DNA of 64,000 bases from Hoplostethus atlanticus (taxonomy: Eukaryota > Chordata > Actinopteri > Trachichthyiformes > Trachichthyidae). The stretch is from contig JAXDDX010000013.1 of NCBI GenBank assembly GCA_034670405.1, positions 4,293,001-4,357,000 on the forward strand, given 5' to 3'. A program made the position numbers and the translations under genes. Under the pieces are notes generated by a model. That model ran no database searches, was not told the DNA's origin, and saw only the letters and a list, made by a program, of their open reading frames with translations. Below, in pieces: positions 58,896 to 64,000 of the stretch (position 1 is the stretch's first letter; every line of letters begins with the position of its first letter).

Positions 58896-59251
58896 TGGGG
58901 CTGACCCTGTAGCTCCAGGAAGCTCTCCTCGTGCCTCTGGGAAACCTCCCTGGTCTCCTCCAGCTCCAACAGCAGCTGCAGCACCTGAGCCCTCAGCTCC
59001 TCCAGCTCCTCCTCTTCCACTCCTCCTTCCTCCTCCTCCTCCTCCTCCCCCACACCTCCTTCTACCTCCTCCTCCTCCTCCTCCTCCTCCCCTGTCTCCT
59101 CCTTCTCCTTTTCCCTCTTCCTGCTGGCCCTTCTCCCCGTTGCCCACTGCCACCTCCTTCTCGTGGTTCTCCTCCATGGACTCCCTCTCTTTGGCGGTCA
59201 GAGCATCTCCCCCGAAGCCTGGCTTCTCCACCTTTAGGTCACACGGGTCGT
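49002..59251 (-). CDS. ccdc136: coiled-coil domain-containing protein 136, 5' end not found
   Basis: CCDC136 is a coiled-coil protein with a C-terminal membrane segment; its precise function is poorly known (testis/acrosome roles are reported in mammals). Six internal exons join in phase to about 406 residues. They comprise an acidic Glu-rich segment, LEELRAQVLQLLLELEETRE, LLEDERLASAHQAESFTRQI, ENDIASLQEELCRLRAEL and further heptad-rich coil. These follow the order of human CCDC136 as I remember it. The product is much shorter than the long human form, lacking most of its central coil. Two alternative last coding exons encode different hydrophobic tails. No start codon was identified, so at least one 5' exon lies upstream, probably outside the window. 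Position directly upstream of flnc in the same orientation matches human synteny. Exons a and c each contain one extra base. Confidence 0.88.
49346..49394. repeat. (GT)n microsatellite
   Basis: A 49-base GT run upstream of exon h. Confidence 0.96.
49720..50057. mobile_element. hAT-like foldback MITE, 338 bp
   Basis: Ends are tgctgcgttccag and, inverted, ctggaacgcggc; the inner arms share a gtcggaaa motif. No coding capacity. Confidence 0.6.
50746..50796. repeat. perfect 22-bp hairpin with 7-base loop
   Basis: Left arm 50746-50767 (aatgggttcagctag...) and right arm 50775-50796 are exact reverse complements, loop ttaccag. Weaker complementarity extends outward between caacgctagtggaaacg on the left and the cgtttcgtc/tagcgttag region on the right (about 50805-50835), suggesting a larger foldback element. 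Confidence 0.85.
50985..51125. repeat. dispersed repeat rich in aagtac/gtactt motifs
   Basis: taagtaagagtacaagtata, gtacttgagtaaagtacaaa, gtacttaagtgcagtaatga in a row. This is a well-known fish repeat pattern, likely a non-autonomous hAT element. Confidence 0.55.
51229..51473. repeat. dispersed repeat, copy 2 (ctaaagggctgaacagtctgg family)
   Basis: Shares ctaaaggggtgaacagtctg, tgtaaaatt and atgatattccaga with 30786-30950. It is bounded by gggttcccacc and, inverted, gtgggaaccc: a clear terminal inverted repeat. Confidence 0.6.
51582..51686 (-). CDS. ccdc136: ccdc136 exon g: tail-anchor exon, form 1
   Basis: Acceptor ccccag/aac in phase 0, matching exon f. It encodes 34 residues: NCTPPSESPVLSIPF, the hydrophobic IGMIVIVALIWCWW, then EELAS and TAG. 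This closely resembles the human CCDC136 C-terminus as I recall it (FSLPLVGLVVISALLWCWW). A donor-like ccag/gtatgg occurs 11 bases after the stop, so the exon may be an included-or-skipped cassette rather than a true last exon. No good AATAAA follows it nearby. Confidence 0.8.
   Translation of the reverse strand, partial: NCTPPSESPVLSIPFIGMIVIVALIWCWWEELAS
51687..52850 (-). other. ccdc136 intron between exons f and g
   Basis: 1.16 kb without a recognised element. I looked for additional central-coil exons of the long CCDC136 form here and saw none. Confidence 0.65.
52851..52985 (-). CDS. ccdc136: ccdc136 exon f
   Basis: 135 nt, 45 codons, phase 0 both sides. It encodes CEGLKGELAELQQLYSSSQL then LEQELQRCKAELEKL and VGRKSQ, a strong coiled coil. 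The acceptor tract is a (CT)n run on the transcript (GA at 52990-53017). Confidence 0.87.
52986..53948 (-). other. ccdc136 intron between exons e and f
   Basis: 963 nt, containing the GA tract at the exon f acceptor and a hAT-like element (53269-53749). Confidence 0.75.
53269..53749. mobile_element. hAT-like non-autonomous element, 481 bp
   Basis: Termini cagcgtttcccaacc and, inverted, ggttggggaacgctg (one mismatch over 15). A CA microsatellite at 53344-53371 is inside. No target-site duplication is obvious. Confidence 0.65.
53949..54192 (-). CDS. ccdc136: ccdc136 exon e
   Basis: 244 nt, phase 2 in, 0 out. It encodes NTHDDVYLALRVEGEAERDG, a Ser-rich acidic linker (QENVSLSSTSSPESSSL) and coil VQLRQAEEKAQQVQRE. 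Acceptor ctgcag/c, donor agag/gtagca. Confidence 0.87.
54193..54949 (-). other. ccdc136 intron between exons d and e
   Basis: 757 nt. It holds the (GT)n at 54241-54271 and a ttaaaggtgctgcatgcagc motif at 54594 that resembles a TTAA-type MITE start. Confidence 0.7.
54241..54271. repeat. (GT)n microsatellite
   Basis: A 31-base GT run (CA on the transcript) about 48 nt upstream of the exon e acceptor. Confidence 0.95.
54950..55067 (-). CDS. ccdc136: ccdc136 exon d
   Basis: 118 nt, phase 1 in, 2 out. It encodes GDTSQLKEEYRSLTDEFQAL then TNDNQQLTCKLEQLQQQQPG, coiled coil comparable with the human LNEEYRALQESNSSLTGQL segment. The acceptor is gggcag/gt, with its pyrimidine tract replaced by a (TG)n run on the transcript. 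Confidence 0.88.
55068..56304 (-). other. ccdc136 intron between exons c and d
   Basis: 1.24 kb. Apart from the CA run at the exon d acceptor I see only a degenerate gacc-aggtcc-rich stretch (55830-55930). Confidence 0.7.
55073..55112. repeat. (CA)20 microsatellite at exon d acceptor
   Basis: A 40-base CA run (UG on the transcript) ending five bases before exon d. Confidence 0.96.
56305..56605 (-). CDS. ccdc136: ccdc136 exon c; one extra base creates a stop
   Basis: 301 nt, acceptor ctccag/cc, donor gatg/gtaacg. It reads AQLRSVQEEMDSLEEEKESE, GEVQEELRSAEEEVLVLQQA, then an in-frame TGA at 56480-56478. Skipping one base at 56480-56483 restores EEAAAERENDIASLQEELCR through ELEITTLRAEISMKSQ. 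Flanking phases require 300 nt. The heptad pattern indicates continuous coiled coil. Confidence 0.87.
56606..58100 (-). other. ccdc136 intron between exons b and c
   Basis: 1.5 kb. It holds an (AGAAT)-like low-complexity tract at 56630-56745, a CA tract at 56962-56983, a ttaaaggtgc start at 57558 and the 58023-58096 GT run. Confidence 0.7.
58023..58096. repeat. (GT)37 microsatellite abutting exon b donor
   Basis: 74 bases of perfect GT (CA on the transcript) starting three bases after the gtaa donor of exon b. Confidence 0.97.
58101..58175 (-). CDS. ccdc136: ccdc136 exon b
   Basis: 75 nt, phase 1 in and out. It encodes GLLEDERLASAHQAESFTRQ then IQRQQ, near identical to human CCDC136 as recalled. 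The acceptor tract is almost pure C (58177-58204 on the other strand G), and the donor runs directly into a long CA repeat on the transcript. Confidence 0.9.
58176..58905 (-). other. ccdc136 intron between exons a and b
   Basis: 730 nt: poly(G/C) at the exon b acceptor, AT-rich low complexity at 58380-58500, and a (CA)n at 58858-58893 that begins 13 nt after the exon a donor on the transcript. Confidence 0.75.
58177..58204. repeat. poly(G) tract, polypyrimidine tract of exon b
   Basis: A 28-base G-rich run with one T; on the transcript it is a C run ending ccccccag at the exon b acceptor. Confidence 0.9.
58906..59251 (-). CDS. ccdc136: ccdc136 exon a: acidic N-terminal segment and first coil; one extra base
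   Basis: 346 nt, acceptor ccccag/ac, donor cagg/gtcagc. The first part reads DDPCDLKVEKPGFGGDAL then MEENHEKEVAVGNGEKGQQ. After about 59110 the conserved product continues one frame over: a Glu-rich run, then EELEELRAQVLQLLLELEE and SFLELQG. One surplus base near 59108-59111 (an AAAA run) explains both halves, and flanking phases predict 345 nt. Without correction the second half becomes a Gly/Arg-rich reading. Confidence 0.82.
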
Positions 59252-59833
59252 CTGGGGAAGAGACATCACTATTAGCTACTTTGTTATTCCAGTGGTAAGC
59301 CCTCAGCCCCCCAGGGCTTCTCAACAAGGGAGAAATCCATCGTAGAAGAGGCACCAATCTCTCCACCGACAGTAGCCTCAATGGACCAAATGCATTGCAC
59401 AAACACACACATACGTACATTGACTTGACTCCTGTTTGCAACTACTGCAGAGTAAAGCACCGATGAGAGAGCCCCTACACACTTTTTACGTCCTATGGCA
59501 GTGCAGACGCCCAGACACACAATAGAGGCCACAGATTTTGTCCCAGAGACCCATATGGGATAGTTTTGTTGTTCATTTAATTGTGAATAACTGTCTAAAC
59601 TGTGTGGGGAGATAATTGGGAAAATTATAGTGAAATTAAACTATTTTTCAATTTGTGAGGACCTCTGAGAGCCCAGCCGCCGATGGTCCTGAGAAACAGT
59701 CCTAGGAGGCCATCTAGTGGCCATAATGGAGAAAAGCGTGCAGCTCTACAGCAGCCCTCCTCAGCATAAGGGTTTTCACATCCTGTACATGTTATCCACA
59801 TCTGTTTTTGATATGGCAATAATATGACACATC

Positions 59834-59835
<2 letters not shown>

Positions 59836-59865
<30 letters not shown>
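59836..59865. repeat. (TA)n tract
   Basis: About 30 bases of alternating TA. Confidence 0.95.
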
Positions 59866-59867
<2 letters not shown>

Positions 59868-60959
59868 TGCAGTCATTTCATTCTTTTTGATACATTCTCA
59901 TATTGTACATATTTTCATTGGTTTTTCTTTCCCTTTTCTTACCTTCACTGATACATTTCTACCTATCATACACTCATTTTCCATGTTCACCCTCATTTTG
60001 TGATATTCATGCCGAAATTAGATTTTTCTTTGATTTACACTGTTGCCATTTGCTGCTGCAGCGGGCCCGTTTCCCTCCGATAATTATTAAAATGTCATCT
60101 TTTTATGAGGCACGGGAGTCACATTACAATGAGGACAATGGGGAGCAAATGTCAAACAAATGTCGAATAATGATTAGAGATATTGATGATTATTGCACAC
60201 GTGCCCAAGCCAAATAATTTACCATCTCAGTACGGCTGCATGAAGCGTGGATGTAATAAAGTCATCGGATTGCCGTCGCTGCTGCTGTCGTCTGTCGTCA
60301 TCAAGGCTAAAAATAGACCCTCTCTTTTTCCTCCCCCTCGCTCTCCTCCACTTCCACTCTTCACCTTCCGCGCAGTATCCATGCCTTTCCCATCATCTTT
60401 ATCACATCTCTCCATCTCTTGCTCCTCATTCCTATCCCTCGCGCTCCTTCTCTTTCACGTCCCCCCTCCTCTCATCCCACATTTCTTGTGTCCTTCCACC
60501 CCCTTTGTCGCTTCCTACGGTAGGAAGGGATAATTCCTCAGTTAACTGTCAGCAAATGTAGTTACATCACGAAGGACATGTTCAGGTCAGGTTGCAGCTC
60601 AACAAGTAATTGGCTAATTAATCTCTCCCTCTCTCTCTCTCTCCCTCCCTTCCTCCCCCATCCTTGAACATCTGCCGCAGTCTCCTGTATGTGCATCAAT
60701 ATATCGAGCCACCATCCTAAGCCAGTGTGTGTTTGTGTGCATGCAGGTGTGTGTGTGTTTTTGTTCCTGTGATTTGAAGGAGGCATGAATCACAAACTGG
60801 CAGTACAAACAGCAAAGGGTCTGTAATGAACGTGAAATGGGAAAAAAAAAACAAAAAAACTATGTGAATATAGGTCACTGGGCTGATTCCTCACTCTAAA
60901 AACAGCGCCCAAGAAACCTTTTTTTTTTTTGGGCACCTAAAAGGTTAATTGAAGAATTC

Positions 60960-61021
60960 GAGGCTGTATTTAACAGCATTCAAGGCCTCAGAAGTCCTTG
61001 AATGCTGTTAAATACTGCCTC
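60960..61021. repeat. 26-bp near-perfect hairpin with 10-base loop
   Basis: Left arm 60960-60985 (gaggctgtatttaacagcat...) and right arm 60996-61021 are reverse complements with one mismatch; loop cctcagaagt. The size fits a microRNA-precursor-like fold or a short inverted duplication at a repeat boundary. Confidence 0.85.
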
Positions 61022-61609
61022 TAAGCATGCTGGGATAGACTCCAGCAGCACCTCGACCCTGAACGAGATTACGCAGGTAAAGAAAATGATTGAACGAATC
61101 ACACGCAGGCGGCGACACATCCTGACACCCATTTCTCCTCCGAGCAATGCTAATTCAGCCTGGATCACTATAATAACGCAGCAGCTGTATCTGGGAGGTG
61201 TATCGTTCTTTCAATGCACGTCTTCTACACCTCTGTAGAAATGCATGTAGCCCTGTTAATGTGAATGCAGGCACATTCTGCACATCCAAGGCCAAGCATG
61301 GAGCACCGAAGCCAACGATGTACCGGGGACACATGGATGATTTCGGTGTCTACGTTCTCATCACTTAACGGGTAAGCTGCCACCAACGCTTCAGAGCACA
61401 ATGGCGGAGCACTGCAGATGGCGTACCACAGGGAGCACATTCAGGCCCGGGTCTATTTTTTTTTTTTTGCCCTTAGCTACCAGCTCCTCCAGTTGCCCTG
61501 TTTTTTAAAATGACCGCCGAACGTGGCCAGGGGGCCTGAGGACGCAACGGAGTAGGGAGGCATTTCCTGGTTTTGACCCTATGAGATGTTTGACGAAGGT
61601 GTGAGTATG

Positions 61610-61945
61610 TGAGAGGTCATCGTAAGGGGTGTGTTGTCTTGTGCTTCTTGATTTTTAGATCTTCAGAGTGAGGACATTTTTACGAAGCGAGGCCATCATT
61701 TTGGCTGGTCCTGATTTCTTTAAAGGGCTAATTGGTTGCGTTCAGGTGACTGGCGACTGCAATTAGGATTAAGTTTAAGTTTCAGCAAGGGTTCAAATTC
61801 AGGGTTAGGACTTGGGTTTAGGGTTAAATTAGAATTAGGCTTTGGTTCAGGTAAGGTTTAAGACTAAATTTAGATTAGGGTTAGGGAATAATCAATGGAA
61901 GGTCCTCATAAGGATAGAAGCACAAGGATGTATGTGTGTGCATAC
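61610..61945. repeat. CCCTAA-rich dispersed repeat, copy 3 (inverted)
   Basis: On the minus strand it shows the same order as the 12.4 and 13.2 kb copies: a CA-like end, tccttatgagga, a degenerate ccctaa run, then accagccaaa. The order suggests a full-length member of about 330 bp. Confidence 0.55.
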
Positions 61946-64000
61946 TTTTCTAACGGGAGCCTGAAAGCATCTCTGGCTCGTTAAACCCACACCATAACAA
62001 TTACCATCCAGCAGCAGCAGCAGAACCAGGGGGCTCTGCCGCGGTTCGAAACCAATTCACTGGTTAATCCGTCTTAATTAACGTCATCTAGACATGAATG
62101 AGTGGGGAGAGAGAAACCTACGGGGGCTATTCCTGCCATTCAGACGCTATTAGCAACAGCTGCCTGACAGATAGATTGGGCTAACAGAGCCCTTGGGGAA
62201 AACAACACACACACACACACACTTTGTAGCTATTGAAAGATGTGTGCCAATTTTTCACTGCAATTTCTAGAAGATGATAATTGATTTAAACCTATATCAC
62301 CGATTATCAGAGATATTCTCCCTCCTCCTCATCCTCCTCTTCCTCTCTCTGTAGTGAATGCTGCAGGCCAACATCCTTCAGGTCTGCGCCTTTAAACCCA
62401 CTGATTGGCTCCTGGCAGGTGGCCGATGACACACTGGCTGAAGGGTCTGTCAATAATCGCTCCATCACCACCGCCGTGCCCTCCCCCCCTCCCGTCTAAT
62501 TTACTCTCATCCTTCCATCCCTTCATCTCAGCTTGTTGCTTCTTTATCCTTCCCTTTTGTCGTCTTATGTATCTTAATTTTCCCAGAAGCACATCACACA
62601 GATACAGAGTTTGAAACTGCAGACTAGACCTGTACTCTCATTTCATTTGTAATCCTACCAGCTGCCTGTCATTCTAATCTTGATATAGCCACGTCCAATC
62701 ACAGCAGCTGCTCATGTGTTGTTTTTTTTGACTCACTAGTCGCCACTGTGTCAGATTCACCTTGGTTGCCATGGCCACGCTGTCCTCCACACACACACAC
62801 ACACACAGGCTGGACCATGGTCTGGAGGTACGGGGGTGTAGGGGTGGAACATCATTCAAAAATATAGTTCAATCTGGAACCTCAACCTCTCTTCCATTCA
62901 TAACTTATTATCCAATCAGTTTAAAGTCGGAGTCGAGTTACATCCTTCAGTATTACATCATTACTCATCATCCAACCACCCAAGTCCGCGCTTCATACAC
63001 CTTCTCTCACACCTACTCTGGGAACCAATCACAAACCGATGCGTTGCTGTCATTTCAGCTGCTGCCACTCATGCTACAGGGCCACCAGCATCATCAAGAC
63101 TCTATCAGATATCCCAGACGGGTTTTATCTTCAGCCCCAGGGGTTTTCCTGTCTCCAGCCTGTCCATGGGGATCTTCACCCTACGCCATATCTCGTGTTA
63201 TTGTCCTCACACACCGCATGACACACATTAAAATTCAGTGTGCCTGATAAGGACGTGATGACATTGAAGCTGCAGGGTGAATGCTGAGGACCACAACACC
63301 CTCCTCCCTCCCTCCCCTTCCATTTCCAGCTCATCCTAAATCCATCCAGCCACCAACAGTGCATTTTATCTCTCCAAGTACCCACCTACAGACACAAATC
63401 AATGGGGGCCTCGATGAGAAAAAGCCAGGGGCCGAGGAAACAGGAGACAGATATGGAATATCACTGGCTCAGTATCAGCGCCGAGCTGCTAAAAGTAGCC
63501 CGAACACCTCCTCCCTCCATCCTTCCCTCCTTCACGTCTTTATCCTCCCGCCTTCTTCCTCCATCTCTCCCCCATCCTCAGCATCCTCTCCTCTATACTC
63601 TGCTTCCTCTCTGAGAGCAGCCTTAGTGATCCATTTATCTCCATTGATACTCAATACATAATGAGAGCACAGTGATGGGAATCTGATTATATCATCTGCA
63701 ATGTGATACACTGCAAACCCACGACTGCAACAGATACCACTGATTAGGATGTAAACAAAAATAGTATTTTATTAGAAATAAAGTGAGGTACTACTCCTAC
63801 TCACTCCTACATTTACAGTGTGGACCTAAACCCAAACCAATCTACACTACACAGGTTGGTAAACATGAGCGTGCTGTGTGCAGTTCACTGACATCACCTT
63901 ACAGGATTTCTGGCTATCAAAATTCAAACAGTTGCCTCTCACTGCCACTTTAGTGCATTAGTAGTAGTGGTCTGGATGACCACTCATGCCCTGCAGATAG

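Larger units (their letters stand above)
59252..64000 (-). other. upstream of ccdc136 exon a: intron or 5' flank
   Basis: 4.75 kb. It contains a (TA)n tract (59836-59865), a 26-bp hairpin (60960-61021) next to a dispersed repeat tail (61026-61085), a partial copy of the 28.2-kb MITE core (61314-61350), a CCCTAA-rich repeat (61610-61945, inverted) and pyrimidine-rich low complexity (60330-60490, 63480-63610). No convincing first exon of ccdc136 was found; frames here are low-complexity shadows. Confidence 0.6.

Noticed and set aside
58783..59298. 171-residue Pro-rich plus-strand open frame
   Set aside because: Shadow of the Glu-rich ccdc136 exon a on the opposite strand.
62392..62614. Candidate first exon of ccdc136 (minus strand, about 62.5 kb)
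   Set aside because: A Lys/Arg-rich frame with a Met start but no resemblance to CCDC136 N-termini and no convincing phase 1 donor.

Overview
The window is vertebrate nuclear DNA, almost certainly from a teleost fish. It has long introns with consensus GT/AG splice sites. It is saturated with (CA/GT)n microsatellites and with repeat relics typical of fish genomes: Tc1-like ends, a Rex1/L2-type LINE fragment, hAT-like foldbacks and TTAA-flanked MITEs. There is no bacterial gene structure, CRISPR array, rRNA or tRNA that I can see. All genic coding sequence is on the minus strand.

From right to left (the direction of transcription) there are two genes. (1) About 49.0-59.3 kb holds most of ccdc136, a coiled-coil protein with a C-terminal membrane tail. 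Six internal exons are recognisable, followed by two alternative, frame-compatible last coding exons that encode different hydrophobic tails; the start codon was not found. A probable 3'UTR runs to about 46.5 kb. (2) 43,217 down to 235 holds the 5' part of flnc (filamin-C). The start codon and exons 1-25 encode the actin-binding domain (two calponin-homology domains), Ig-like filamin repeats 1-12 and the first part of repeat 13, about 1,494 residues. The gene continues off the left edge. CCDC136 immediately upstream of FLNC in the same orientation is also the human arrangement, so synteny supports both calls. I cannot say whether this is the teleost flnca or flncb copy.

Region by region: 0.2-17.8 kb is the compact part of flnc (exons 4-25 with short introns, one of them almost entirely LINE-derived). 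17.8-42.8 kb is three large introns (introns 1-3, 16.3 kb for intron 1) full of microsatellites and MITEs. 42.8-43.3 kb is exon 1 and the proximal promoter. 43.3-46.5 kb is intergenic. 46.5-59.3 kb is ccdc136. 59.3-64 kb is repeat-rich sequence that is either the ccdc136 first intron or upstream flank.

The most notable observations are these. Six single-base insertions sit in otherwise perfectly conserved exons, and each can be read as both alleles of a synonymous third-position variant merged into the consensus. Two mutually exclusive transmembrane-tail exons occur in ccdc136. Dinucleotide repeats or poly(C) sit directly on ccdc136 splice sites. Two near-perfect short hairpins occur at 50.75 and 60.96 kb. 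Several dispersed repeat families are present in two or three copies within the window. I found no wholly new multi-gene system.
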